A DNA stretch of 64,000 bases from Rhizobium sp. NFR07 (GTDB taxonomy: Bacteria; Pseudomonadota; Alphaproteobacteria; Rhizobiales; Rhizobiaceae). The notes beneath the pieces were generated by a model. The model was not told the DNA's origin. It ran no database searches and saw only the letters and a list, made by a program, of their open reading frames with translations. Positions 1 through 8,209 of the stretch are shown here, one piece after another (position 1 is the first letter of the stretch; each line of letters opens with the position of its first letter). The stretch lies in contig NZ_FOKM01000003.1 of NCBI RefSeq assembly GCF_900111905.1, positions 186,001 through 250,000 on the forward strand, given 5' to 3'. The translations under genes were made by a program, and so were the position numbers.

Positions 1-2
1 AA

Positions 3-938
3 TTCGCGCTGGCGCTCGGCGTGCGCCAGATCACCGCCATTCCGATGTCGGCGCTGAAGGGCGAAAATGTCGTTCTTGCCGGCGGCCAGGCCATGCCCTG
101 GTATGACGGCCCGACACTGATCGAGGCGCTGGAACTGGCGACGACCCGTTCGACCCAGGCCGGCGGCTTCCGCCTGCCGGTGCAGCGCGTCGTGCGCCCG
201 GGCGAGAGCTTCCGCGGTTACCAGGGTACGGTTGCCGGTGGTTCGATCAAGCCGGGTGACAGCATTGCGATCCTCCCTTCCGGCACGGTCGCGAACGTCA
301 AGCAGATCGTCACCTTCGACCTGGTGCGAAACGCGGCCGTCGCCGGTGACGCGATCACTTTGGTCCTGGATCGCCAGGTGGACGTCGCCCGCGGCGACGT
401 CATCGTTTCGATCGACAACCAGCCGATGACCGGTACCGCCTTCGATGCGCAGATCGTGGCCCTGCAGCCCGGCGGCATCGAACCCGGCAAGCGCTACTGG
501 CTGAAGAGCGGTTCGCGCCGCCAGCGCGTTGTCGTGGAGCCCCTCTCCCAGCTCGATCTCCAGACCGGCCAGTGGAAGCCGCATGCCTCGGCTTTCGGAA
601 TGAATGCGATCGGCAAGGCGCATCTCGCCTTCGAGGAACAGGCGGTCTTCGACACCTACGAGCAGAACCGTTCGACCGGTGCCTTCATCCTGATCGACCC
701 GGATTCGCTGAACACCGTCGCAGGCGGCATGATCACGGCCAAGCGCGCCGAACTCGGCGGCATCCATCGCGACCGCGACGGTGACCGCCAGCGGGTGGTG
801 CTGTCACTGCCGGCAGATCTTGCCGAACAGCTGATGACCAGCGAGCTGTTTGCGAGCCGCCGCGACGAGGCAGATATCCGTCGCATGACGGCGAGCGAGG
901 CAGCCGAGATCTTCAAGGACGTCGGCAGCGGCATCTGA
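3..938 (+). CDS. cysN: Sulfate adenylyltransferase subunit 1 (CysN), 5'-truncated by window edge
   Basis: CysN is the GTPase subunit of ATP sulfurylase and pairs with CysD to make adenosine 5'-phosphosulfate for sulfate assimilation. The visible 311 residues hold the end of the GTPase domain (ITAIPMSALKGENV, MPWYDGPTLIEALE) followed by EF-Tu-like beta-barrel domains 2 and 3 (LPVQRVVRP, FRGYQGTVAGG). The N-terminal P-loop region lies outside the window, so no start is assigned. The reading frame ends at 938 with no APS kinase domain attached, so this is CysN and not a NodQ/CysNC fusion. cysD is expected just upstream. Confidence 0.93.
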   Translation, partial: FALALGVRQITAIPMSALKGENVVLAGGQAMPWYDGPTLIEALELATTRSTQAGGFRLPVQRVVRPGESFRGYQGTVAGGSIKPGDSIAILPSGTVANVKQIVTFDLVRNAAVAGDAITLVLDRQVDVARGDVIVSIDNQPMTGTAFDAQIVALQPGGIEPGKRYWLKSGSRRQRVVVEPLSQLDLQTGQWKPHASAFGMNAIGKAHLAFEEQAVFDTYEQNRSTGAFILIDPDSLNTVAGGMITAKRAELGGIHRDRDGDRQRVVLSLPADLAEQLMTSELFASRRDEADIRRMTASEAAEIFKDVGSGI

Positions 939-955
939 TTTCTGAAGGAGGATGG

Positions 956-983
956 CGGTGGCCTGCAGCAATGCGGGCCACCG
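956..983. terminator. Possible stem-loop between cysN and kpsF
   Basis: An 8-bp perfect stem (CGGTGGCC at 956-963 with GGCCACCG at 976-983) lies between the convergent ends of cysN and kpsF. Neither side has a clear T-run, so intrinsic termination is uncertain. Confidence 0.35.
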
Positions 984-1010
984 TACTGCTATCGATCAGG
1001 CGGTGGGTTG

Positions 1011-2006
1011 TCAGACGACGCCGACGCGAAGCAGGTCGTGGAAATGGATGATGCCGATTGGGCGACGGTCTTCGTCTACGACAAGCAGTGCTGCGATGCT
1101 ATGCTTGTTGAGCAGAGCCATTGCCGCCGTCGCCAGGGAATCCTTGGCGATCGTCTTCGGGTTCTTCGTCATGGCGTCGTCGACGAGCATCACGCCGAGA
1201 TTGCCGTCGAGATGACGGGCAAGGTCGCCATCCGTCAGCACGCCGCAGAGACGCCCGTCCTCATCCAGCACGCCGACGCAGCCAAAACGCTTGGCCGAGA
1301 GTTCGTGGATGGCGTCCGGCATCGACGCGCCCTTGCGCACGAGCGGCAGACGATCCCCGGTATGCATCAGATCGCTGACGTGGGAGAGCATCGCACCCAG
1401 CTTGCCGCCGGGATGGTAGACGCGGAAATCGGTTGCGGAGAAGCCGCGTGCCTCGAGCAGGGCGACCGCCAGCGCATCACCCAAAGCGAGCTGCATCAGC
1501 GTCGAAGTGGTCGGCGCCAGTCCATGCGGACAGGCCTCCTGGGCCTTCGGGAGCAGCAGGACGATATCGGCCTCGCGGGCCAGAGTGGACACCTCTCCAG
1601 AGGTCATCGCGATCAGCGGAATGGAGAAGCGGCGGGTGAAGGAAACGATGCCCTGCAGCTCGGCCGTCTCGCCGCCCCAGGAGAGCGCCAGCACGACGTC
1701 GCCGGCGGTGATCATACCGAGATCACCATGATTGGCCTCGACCGGATGGACGAAGAAGGCCGGCGTGCCCGTCGATGCAAGGCTTGCAGCGATCTTGCGA
1801 CCGATATGGCCGCTCTTGCCGATACCGGTGACGATGACACGGCCATCTATACCGCCGATCATTTCGGCCGCACTGCGGAACGCTTCACCCAGTCCCTCAC
1901 GCAGAGAACCTTCGAGCGCATCGAGCCCCTGTTTCCCGAAAGAAATCGTCCGCAACGCGGAATCGATCACGTCATGTTCTACTAGTTGAAGGGCTCGCTT
2001 GATCAT
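1011..2006 (-). CDS. kpsF: Arabinose-5-phosphate isomerase, KpsF/GutQ (KdsD) family
   Basis: The enzyme interconverts ribulose 5-phosphate and arabinose 5-phosphate, the first committed step to Kdo for LPS and Kdo-linked capsule. It has 331 residues, the usual length. An SIS domain occupies about residues 40-175 (VIVTGIGKSGHIGRK, SWGGETAEL). A CBS pair follows at about 210-331 (DLMHTGDRLPLV, GVLTDGDLARHL, IIHFHDLL). It is divergent from capsule permease and ATPase genes, as kpsF-type genes often are in capsule loci, so it may be a capsule-dedicated copy with the housekeeping kdsD elsewhere; that is inference. The first ATG at 2006 has only a weak ribosome-binding site. Confidence 0.92.
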   Translation of the reverse strand: MIKRALQLVEHDVIDSALRTISFGKQGLDALEGSLREGLGEAFRSAAEMIGGIDGRVIVTGIGKSGHIGRKIAASLASTGTPAFFVHPVEANHGDLGMITAGDVVLALSWGGETAELQGIVSFTRRFSIPLIAMTSGEVSTLAREADIVLLLPKAQEACPHGLAPTTSTLMQLALGDALAVALLEARGFSATDFRVYHPGGKLGAMLSHVSDLMHTGDRLPLVRKGASMPDAIHELSAKRFGCVGVLDEDGRLCGVLTDGDLARHLDGNLGVMLVDDAMTKNPKTIAKDSLATAAMALLNKHSIAALLVVDEDRRPIGIIHFHDLLRVGVV

Positions 2007-2228
2007 CGAGACGTCTTATCCCCTTTGCACGCTCAAGTACACGCCTTTCGCATCCGGCGCGGTTGCGGACAACAGCCAAAAGTGCGCGAAGGCAGGTTGT
2101 GTGCAGCTTTCTGGCATCCGCCGCCCGTGGCGAGGAAACGCGATGTCACCAATCCAACATATACATATTCAAACCCTCACCCACCGTGCTATGCAGCCGC
2201 AACGAGCAAGAAGGCAACGAGACCGGTC

Positions 2229-2999
2229 GTGGACATTTTGAGATCGCATATGCGGGTGGTTTTCGCATTCATCGTGCGCGAAATCGCCTCCCGTTACGGA
2301 CGAAGCCCGGGTGGCTATCTCTGGGCCATCGTCGAGCCGGTCGCCTATGTCGGGATGATGAGCGTTCTCTTCGGCGCGCTGGCACGGGCACCCGCAATGG
2401 GGACATCGTTTCCGCTCTTCTTCGCCACCGGTTTCATCGCCTACAGCATGTATAACGGCATGGTCGTCTATCTGTCGTCGTCGATCTCCGCCAACAAGAA
2501 CCTGCTGCAATATCCGCTAGTCGCGCCGATTGACCCATTCGTCGGTCGGGCACTCCTGCAAGGCCTGACCTCGGTCGTGGTTGCCGCTGTCATACTCTGG
2601 GGCGCATGGCTGACCGAGCCGCATCCACCGGCAATCAACTGGGCGGCGCTGATAGAGGCGACCTTCTTCGCATGGACACTGGCAGCAGGGGTTGCGTTGA
2701 CGAATATCGTCCTTTTCGAGCGCCTGAAAATCTACGAGAAGATCTTCGGTATCATCACCAGGCCACTGTTTCTGCTTTCGGGCGTTTTTTATGTCCCGAG
2801 CCAGATGCCGCATCCATTCCAGGACATTCTCCTCGCCAATCCGATCGCGCAGATCATCGTCCTGTTTCGCGAAGGCTTTTACGGCGCCAACGTGACCGAC
2901 GGGTTCGACATGAGCTATCTTTTCTGGTGGGCTCTGGCTGCGGTCTTCGCGGGCGTCTTCACGTTTACCATGTGGCCGGTCGGACGCCTGCGGACCTGA
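2229..2999 (+). CDS. Capsular polysaccharide ABC transporter permease, KpsM-like (copy 1)
   Basis: ABC-2 type inner-membrane permease of the KpsM/RkpT group, which exports capsular polysaccharide with a KpsT ATPase. The call of 256 residues starts at GTG 2229 (then DILRSHMRVVFAFIVREI). ATG 2250 is an alternative. A longer in-frame reading from 1986 would add a low-complexity, non-conserved N terminus and is unlikely. About six membrane segments follow. Conserved blocks GTSFPLFFATG, YEKIFGI and RPLFLLSGVFYVP are shared with the permease at 3964-4746, so the two are paralogues. No ATPase gene is adjacent to this copy; it is cut off from the rest of the locus by tRNA-Pro and a lipoprotein gene. 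Confidence 0.88.
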   Translation: MDILRSHMRVVFAFIVREIASRYGRSPGGYLWAIVEPVAYVGMMSVLFGALARAPAMGTSFPLFFATGFIAYSMYNGMVVYLSSSISANKNLLQYPLVAPIDPFVGRALLQGLTSVVVAAVILWGAWLTEPHPPAINWAALIEATFFAWTLAAGVALTNIVLFERLKIYEKIFGIITRPLFLLSGVFYVPSQMPHPFQDILLANPIAQIIVLFREGFYGANVTDGFDMSYLFWWALAAVFAGVFTFTMWPVGRLRT

Positions 3000-3099
3000 T
3001 CAGCGGAGGATGTTTTCCGGCCAATGACGGCAACGGGTGCCGACGGCGCAGGACCACCGATCGCATCGGCAAGACGAACCCGGCACAATCCCCAAAAGA

Positions 3100-3125
3100 A
3101 AAAAGCCCGCATATGCGGGCTTTTT
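3100..3125. terminator. Bidirectional intrinsic terminator
   Basis: A near-perfect hairpin, AAAAAGCCCGCA-TA-TGCGGGCTTTTT, lies between the first permease gene and the 3' end of tRNA-Pro. A-runs on the left and T-runs on the right allow termination in both directions, serving the permease on + and the tRNA on -. Confidence 0.88.
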
Positions 3126-3129
3126 CGAC

Positions 3130-3206
3130 TGGTCGGAGTGGCAAGATTCGAACTTGCGACCCCCACGTCCCGAACGTGGTGCGCTACCAGACTGCGCTAC
3201 ACTCCG
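3130..3206 (-). tRNA. tRNA-Pro (anticodon CGG)
   Basis: On the minus strand a full cloverleaf can be folded. Acceptor arms CGGAGTG and CACTCCG pair, the anticodon arm CCACG-TTCGGGA-CGTGG exposes CGG (reads CCG), and the T-loop carries TTCGAAT. The CCA end is encoded (TGG at 3130-3132 on +). It is followed on the minus strand by the terminator at 3100-3125. It sits inside the capsule export locus. Confidence 0.96.
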
Positions 3207-3440
3207 TGACCAGCGGCGCCTCTATAGATCAGCCGTACTTGTCGCACAAGCTCCCATTTTGAAAAAAATGCGACAGCCGCCCCGATCCTCGGAAAGACGG
3301 CCTGCAATGCGTTGCAAAAAAGCGGCGCATCGAAGATTTGATGCCCGGCAGCTCAGCAAGATCGTGACGCGCCGGCAAAATCTGCTAGCTCAGGACGGAA
3401 TACTTCCGCTGCAAAACCATAGATCAGGATATCAACGATC

Positions 3441-3797
3441 ATGCGCCAACGCCTCATCGCCGCGACCGCTCTCATCGCCTTCACGCTTACCGGCTGCACC
3501 ACGGTCAGCGTTGCCGCAAACCCGATCAGCAAGACCTGGGTCGGCCGCTCGGCGGGCGAATTCTTCGCCACGTACAATCCGCCGCTCAGTGACACCGACA
3601 GCGGCTCCTCGACAATCTATAACTGGCGCGGCGGCTACAAGCGAATCAAGCAGCAGAGCGGGCGGACCGCCAGCGTCAGCTGCTCGGCAAAGCTTACGGT
3701 CTCCGACAGCTACGTGATCCGCGATATCACCATCACCTCGGACCGTCCGGGCGCCAATGGCCCGAGCTATTGCGAAGAGCTTCTGGCAGGCAAATGA
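3441..3797 (+). CDS. Small putative lipoprotein, unknown function
   Basis: 118 residues. A type II signal peptide with lipobox LTGC (Cys at about residue 19) is followed by a short beta-rich domain (WVGRSAGEFFATYNPP, YNWRGGYKRI) with two later cysteines (SVSCSA, SYCEEL) that could form a disulfide. No family is recognised with confidence. It lies between the two KpsM-like genes on the same strand, but separated by tRNA-Pro upstream and a hairpin downstream, so a role in capsule export is only positional speculation. Confidence 0.78.
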   Translation: MRQRLIAATALIAFTLTGCTTVSVAANPISKTWVGRSAGEFFATYNPPLSDTDSGSSTIYNWRGGYKRIKQQSGRTASVSCSAKLTVSDSYVIRDITITSDRPGANGPSYCEELLAGK

Positions 3798-3809
3798 TTG
3801 TACGAGGCC

Positions 3810-3839
3810 GGGCCGATCCCGCTTCGAGACGATCGGCCC
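3810..3839 (+). terminator. Candidate terminator hairpin after lipoprotein gene
   Basis: A 9-bp perfect stem, GGGCCGATC (3810-3818) with GATCGGCCC (3831-3839), starts 13 bases after the lipoprotein stop codon. The tail GTATCATCC is only weakly T-rich. Confidence 0.5.
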
Positions 3840-3963
3840 GTATCATCCCCGGTCCTGCCGGGACACTTCTTGGGCCAATACCAGTGCCCGCGTCGAATAA
3901 GCTGGCTTATCTCGTTCAAAAGACATAATTTCAGCGGACAGGCGCTGCCGAAGTCGAAGCAAG

Positions 3964-4746
3964 GTGACGACAGGATTGAACTATCTACAGACCCATAGCC
4001 GGGTAGTGTCCGCTCTGCTCATCCGCGAAATGTCGACGCGGTTCGGCAGCAAGCCGGGTGGTTACCTATGGGCGCTGCTGGATCCGATTTCCCATGTCGC
4101 CTTCCTTTCGGTAATCTTCATGGCGATCGCCCATACGCCCCCGCTCGGGACAAGCTTTCCGCTGTTCTTCGCTACCGGCTATATCGGCTTTCAGTTCTAC
4201 CAGGCGAGCGCCGGTTATCTGAATACGGCCGTCACGTCCAACCGGTCGCTCCTGACCTATCCGAACGTTGCGCCGATCGATACGGTTTCGGCACGCCATC
4301 TGTTGCAGCTGATCACCACGATCATGGTCGGGGTCTGCATCCTTTGGCCGCTCGTAGCAACGATGAGGATTCAGACCTCGATCAACTATCTTCACCTGAT
4401 GGAGGCCGCGATCGTGGGAAGCACGATCGCGCTCGGGGCAGGCCTTGCCAACAACGTGCTCTTCATCAAATACCCGCTCTATGAAAAGATATTCGGCATC
4501 CTGAGCCGTCCGCTTTTCCTGATCTCGGGAATTTTCTACCTGCCCGACGCGCTGCCGCCGCTGGCCCGCGACGCGATATTGTTCAATCCGCTTGCGCATA
4601 TCGTGATGCGGTTCAGGATGGGTTTCTATCCCCAATACCGGGCGATGGGATATGACGGCGAGTATGTGTGGACCGTCGCGCTCGTCATGTTGTTTATCGG
4701 CATTCTTATGTTCACCATGTTCAGGCGAGCACTGAGGGCACGATGA
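3964..4746 (+). CDS. kpsM: Capsular polysaccharide ABC transporter permease, KpsM-like (copy 2)
   Basis: 260 residues, the usual KpsM length, with about six membrane helices. It is the inner-membrane channel half of an ABC-2 capsule exporter. Starts at GTG 3964, which places the conserved RVVSALLIREMSTRFGSKPGGYLWAL block at the expected distance from the N terminus. It shares GTSFPLFFATG and YEKIFGI blocks with the permease at 2229-2999. The stop overlaps the ATG of the ATPase gene (ATGA at 4743-4746), which indicates translational coupling in a permease-ATPase-KpsE operon. Resembles rhizobial RkpT. Confidence 0.92.
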   Translation: MTTGLNYLQTHSRVVSALLIREMSTRFGSKPGGYLWALLDPISHVAFLSVIFMAIAHTPPLGTSFPLFFATGYIGFQFYQASAGYLNTAVTSNRSLLTYPNVAPIDTVSARHLLQLITTIMVGVCILWPLVATMRIQTSINYLHLMEAAIVGSTIALGAGLANNVLFIKYPLYEKIFGILSRPLFLISGIFYLPDALPPLARDAILFNPLAHIVMRFRMGFYPQYRAMGYDGEYVWTVALVMLFIGILMFTMFRRALRAR

Positions 4747-5405
4747 TACGTCTGGAAAACGCAACCAAACTTGTCCGCATGAAGGGCGTCAGGAAGACGA
4801 TCATCGAGAATGTGACGATGACCATTCCGCGCGGCAAGAGCGTCGGACTTCTGGGACGCAACGGAGCGGGAAAGTCCACCCTGCTGCAGATCATCGCCGG
4901 TACGCTCGACCTGGATAACGGCCGCATCGTGCGCAAGGGCAAAGTTTCGTGGCCACTCGGCTTCCAGGGCAGTTTCCAGGGCAATCTCTCCGGGGAGCAG
5001 AATGTCCGCTTCGTCGCCAGAATCTACGGGGTAGATACCCAGGAGCTTGTAGATTATGTTGCGGAATTCGCTGAACTGGGCGTGTTCTTTCAGGCGCCGG
5101 TTCGTACTTACTCCTCGGGGATGAAAGCCAGGCTTGCCTTCGGTGTCAGCATGGGCGTGAAGTTCGACTACTATCTGGTTGACGAAATCACCGCCGTCGG
5201 CGACACCAACTTCAAGCGCAAATCGCAGCAGGTCTTTAAGGAACGGTTAAGCGATTCTGATGTGGTAATGGTCTCACATAGTCCATCAACCCTTCGAGAC
5301 TATTGTCAGACCGGGATCGTGCTGGAAGACGGGAAATTGACTTACTATGATGATCTTGAAGAGGCGATTGCCGCCCATGAAGGCAATCTGAGAGGGCGCC
5401 AGTGA
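4743..5405 (+). CDS. kpsT: Capsular polysaccharide export ATPase, KpsT/RkpS-like
   Basis: ATP-binding subunit that drives capsule export through KpsM-type permeases. 220 residues from ATG 4743, the usual length for the family. Walker A GRNGAGKST is at 38-46, ABC signature YSSGMKAR at 123-130, and Walker B YYLVDE at 143-148, followed by a D-loop region (ITAVGD) and the switch His in VSHS. It overlaps the permease gene by 4 bases and the next gene by 4 bases (GTGA). It is the only ATPase beside two permease genes, so it probably serves one or both. Confidence 0.95.
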   Translation: MIRLENATKLVRMKGVRKTIIENVTMTIPRGKSVGLLGRNGAGKSTLLQIIAGTLDLDNGRIVRKGKVSWPLGFQGSFQGNLSGEQNVRFVARIYGVDTQELVDYVAEFAELGVFFQAPVRTYSSGMKARLAFGVSMGVKFDYYLVDEITAVGDTNFKRKSQQVFKERLSDSDVVMVSHSPSTLRDYCQTGIVLEDGKLTYYDDLEEAIAAHEGNLRGRQ

Positions 5406-6736
5406 CGGAACTTGCATCAAGAACGAATACGGGCGACCTTCCTGATCATCGCGTGGCTCAGGAAGCCATGACGGAACCGCCTCCGCGCAACCTGCGCCTC
5501 CTTCAGGCGCTGCTCGACACCCCGACGATCAAGCCTGTCGTCGAGCGTGTCACACCGCCGGAATCAGCACCGTCGACCGAGGCCGCAAAGAGCAAGCGCG
5601 GTTTCATCAGCAAGCTGAAACTCAGGCATGCGATCATAGGCATCGGATTCGTCGCGCTTGTCGCCATTCCGACCGCCGTCACCACAGCATACATGGCTTT
5701 CGTTGCTTCTGACCAGTATCACAGTTCGGTCTCGTTCTCGGTGCGCAGCATCGATTCGATGCAGGCGACGGATCTGCTCGGGATGTTTTCGCAATCGTCC
5801 GCGGGAAGCACCGTCTCTGATTCCTACGTGCTGCTCGACTTCATCCTGAGCGAGCGGATGGTTCAGCTGGTCGACGAGGCGTTCGGCCTTGACCGCATCT
5901 ATGCGCCGCGCGGCACGGATTACTATTTCGGCCTGAAATCGGGGCTCCCGATCGAAGACCGGCTCACCTACTGGCAGAGCATGGTCGATATCAGCTTTGA
6001 CCATAGCTCGGGCATCATGACCCTGGAGATCAAGGCTTTCGAACCGGAGACGGCGCAGAAAGTGGCTAGCTTCGTCGTCGCGCAGAGCGAAAAGCTGATC
6101 AACGAACTGTCGGTGATCGCGCGCAACGAGACGCTGAAAGTAGCCCAGACCGAGGTTTCCAACGCGGAAGGACGCCTGTACCAGACCCGTGCGGCCGTGA
6201 GATCCTATCGCGACCAATCGCAGGAAGCGGATCCGGTCGAGGGCGCAAAGCTTGCAGCTCAGCTGGTGGCATCGCTGGAGCAGCAGTTGGTCGAGTTGCG
6301 GACCGGCCTTTCCACCGCGCTTACCCAGATGGGTGAAAATACACCGCGTGTGCGGGTGATGCGCTCGCAGATCGCCAGCCTCGAGAAGCAGCTCGAACGC
6401 GAACGCCAACGGTTCGGCAGTGGTTCGGCCAGCAAGCAGGGACGCAGCGCCAATCAATTCGGCGACGTCGCGGGCCGCATCCAGCAATACGAGAACCTCC
6501 AGACGCAGAACGAATTCGCCGAGCGCGCCTATACGTCCGCACTGGCGGCCCTGGAAAAGGCGCGCGTCGATGCCGCTGCAAAGCAGCGCTATCTGGCCGT
6601 GTTCATCAAGCCGACACTGTCCGAATTCGCCCAATATCCGCACCGCATCATGGACACGCTTCTGGTCCTGCTCGGATCGCTGCTGATCTGGGGCGTGCTC
6701 GTGATGGGCTATTACAACATTCGCGACAGAAACTGA
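5402..6736 (+). CDS. kpsE: Capsule polysaccharide export inner-membrane protein, KpsE/RkpR-like
   Basis: KpsE belongs to the polysaccharide co-polymerase type 3 group that couples the ABC exporter to the outer-membrane channel. 444 residues: a 70-residue proline-rich cytoplasmic N terminus, membrane helix at about 77-100, a large periplasmic region with coiled coil (about 230-400, for example LEKQLERERQRFG), and a C-terminal helix at about 419-437. Starts at GTG 5402 overlapping the kpsT stop (GTGA). A hairpin terminator follows at 6772. No outer-membrane partner (KpsD/Wza-like) is visible in the window. Confidence 0.9.
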   Translation: MTELASRTNTGDLPDHRVAQEAMTEPPPRNLRLLQALLDTPTIKPVVERVTPPESAPSTEAAKSKRGFISKLKLRHAIIGIGFVALVAIPTAVTTAYMAFVASDQYHSSVSFSVRSIDSMQATDLLGMFSQSSAGSTVSDSYVLLDFILSERMVQLVDEAFGLDRIYAPRGTDYYFGLKSGLPIEDRLTYWQSMVDISFDHSSGIMTLEIKAFEPETAQKVASFVVAQSEKLINELSVIARNETLKVAQTEVSNAEGRLYQTRAAVRSYRDQSQEADPVEGAKLAAQLVASLEQQLVELRTGLSTALTQMGENTPRVRVMRSQIASLEKQLERERQRFGSGSASKQGRSANQFGDVAGRIQQYENLQTQNEFAERAYTSALAALEKARVDAAAKQRYLAVFIKPTLSEFAQYPHRIMDTLLVLLGSLLIWGVLVMGYYNIRDRN

Positions 6737-6771
6737 TTTACAGGCCTACGGGCTGACCGATCGCAATGAAT

Positions 6772-6803
6772 GAGGGCGTGGCGGCGATGGCGGCCACGCC
6801 CTC
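6772..6803 (+). terminator. Intrinsic terminator of the capsule export operon
   Basis: An 11-bp perfect stem GAGGGCGTGGC (6772-6782) with GCCACGCCCTC (6793-6803), loop of 10 bases, followed by TGCTTTTCC. Placed 36 bases after kpsE. Confidence 0.8.
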
Positions 6804-6913
6804 TGCTTTTCCGGGCCGATGCCATGCACAAGCACGCAAAAGGCTGCCCTTGCGTTCGGCAAGATCGACGTTGCCACGTCCTGATGGAATAGATGCGCTG
6901 GGTGAGAAAGTTG

Positions 6914-6988
6914 TGGCTGGGGCGCCAGGATTCGAACCTGGGAATGCCGGTACCAAAAACCGGTGCCTTACCGCTTGGCGACGCCCCA
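6914..6988 (-). tRNA. tRNA-Gln (anticodon TTG)
   Basis: Minus-strand cloverleaf: acceptor TGGGGCG pairs with CGCCCCA, anticodon arm CCGGT-TTTTGGT-ACCGG exposes TTG (reads CAA), T-loop TTCGAAT. CCA is encoded (TGG at 6914-6916 on +). Confidence 0.96.
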
Positions 6989-7292
6989 ATGCGAAGGCGG
7001 CAAATCGATTGCAAGCCGCCCGGCAGGCGCCTGATCTAGCAAAGCTTTGGCGCCCTCTCAACGGCTAACTTCATTTCGCTTTCCATTTTCCGAAAGTGTT
7101 TTTGCGCAATTGGCTTCGGAACCTGTGCCTGGCCGGCCTTCTCACCGCAATCCTGCCTCCGCTCCGGCGACAATGGGCTTCCAAGGGGTGGGCGGCAGGA
7201 GCAAAACGTCGTAATGGCGGGAGACAATGCATGCCGCTTGAATTTGCAGCAGGCACTATCGGAAACCAAGGCATCGAGCGGGCCTGATCGAC
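6989..7292. other. Non-coding interval upstream of tRNA-Gln and of the MBL gene
   Basis: About 300 bases between the 5' end of tRNA-Gln (minus) and the MBL hydrolase gene (plus). It should hold both promoters, but no convincing -35/-10 pair was identified. The reading frames crossing it have no family features and no good ribosome-binding site. Nothing else seen. Confidence 0.5.
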
Positions 7293-8204
7293 ATGGCAGA
7301 CGACATTGACTTCGACACGGCGTTCCTGCCGTCCTATGGCGTGGCAGTGCCCGTCGCCTCCGGCGTCCAGCGGCTGACGGTCAACAACCCCTCCCCGTTC
7401 ACTTTCCACGGTACGAATAGCTATATCGTCGGCGGATCCTCGGTCGCCGTCATCGATCCCGGCCCGGATGACGACGCACATTTCGAGGCATTGATGCGGG
7501 CGCTTGATGGCCGCACAGTCAGCCACATCTTCGTCAGCCATACCCATCGGGATCACTCGCCGCTTGCAAGGAGATTGAAGGCCGAGACCGGTGCTCTGAC
7601 TGTCGCGGAGGGACCGCATCGCGCCTCCCGCCCCGTGCACGAGGGAGAGGTCAATCCCTTCGCCGAAAGCGCCGATACGGATTTCCGGCCGGACATCGCA
7701 CTTGCCGATGGCGCTGCGATCGAAGGCGATGGCTGGACGCTGTCGGCTATCCATACGCCGGGACATACCGCCAACCATTCCGCCTTCTCGCTCGATGGTA
7801 CGGGCATCCTGTTTTCCGCCGATCACGTCATGGCCTGGGCGACCACGATCGTTGCCCCGCCTGATGGCTCGATGGCGGATTTCATGCGGTCCATCGACAA
7901 GCTGCTCATGCGCGATGACCGCATCTTCCTGCCGGGCCATGGCGGGCCGGTGCGCGAGCCTGCATCATTCCTGCGCGGCCTGCGCACCCACCGCCGCATG
8001 AGGGAGCGTGCGGTGATGGAACGCATCATCGCGGGAGACCGGACAATCCCCGACATGGTCAAGGCGATCTACGTGAAGACCGATCCGAAACTGCACGGTG
8101 CGGCGGCGCTCTCGGTCCTCGCGCATCTGGAAGACCTGATCGAGAAGGGACGCGTGGTCAGCGACGGCGCACCCTCGCTCGCAGGCAGCTACAGCCCTGC
8201 CTGA
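7293..8204 (+). CDS. MBL-fold metallo-hydrolase (LACTB2-like)
   Basis: 303 residues. Metallo-beta-lactamase fold hydrolase with the binuclear-metal motif SHTHRDHSPLA, downstream ligands HTPGHTANH, the Asp in SADHVM and the final His in LPGHG. A C-terminal winged-helix-like tail (about 235-295; HLEDLIEKGRVVSDG) matches the LACTB2-like group, members of which include hydrolases and ribonucleases. The substrate cannot be told from sequence. The gene converges on the DUF1499 gene, leaving 5 bases between stops. Confidence 0.88.
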   Translation: MADDIDFDTAFLPSYGVAVPVASGVQRLTVNNPSPFTFHGTNSYIVGGSSVAVIDPGPDDDAHFEALMRALDGRTVSHIFVSHTHRDHSPLARRLKAETGALTVAEGPHRASRPVHEGEVNPFAESADTDFRPDIALADGAAIEGDGWTLSAIHTPGHTANHSAFSLDGTGILFSADHVMAWATTIVAPPDGSMADFMRSIDKLLMRDDRIFLPGHGGPVREPASFLRGLRTHRRMRERAVMERIIAGDRTIPDMVKAIYVKTDPKLHGAAALSVLAHLEDLIEKGRVVSDGAPSLAGSYSPA

Positions 8205-8209
8205 GGGGA

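Noticed and set aside
952..1215. Short plus-strand frame after cysN with GGAGG directly before ATG
   Set aside because: The Shine-Dalgarno abuts the ATG with no spacing, the frame is antisense to kpsF, and the product has no features.
1986..2228. N-terminal extension of KpsM copy 1
   Set aside because: The extra about 81 residues are not membrane-protein-like, and the homologous copy at 3964 starts just before the conserved RVV block; GTG 2229 is preferred.
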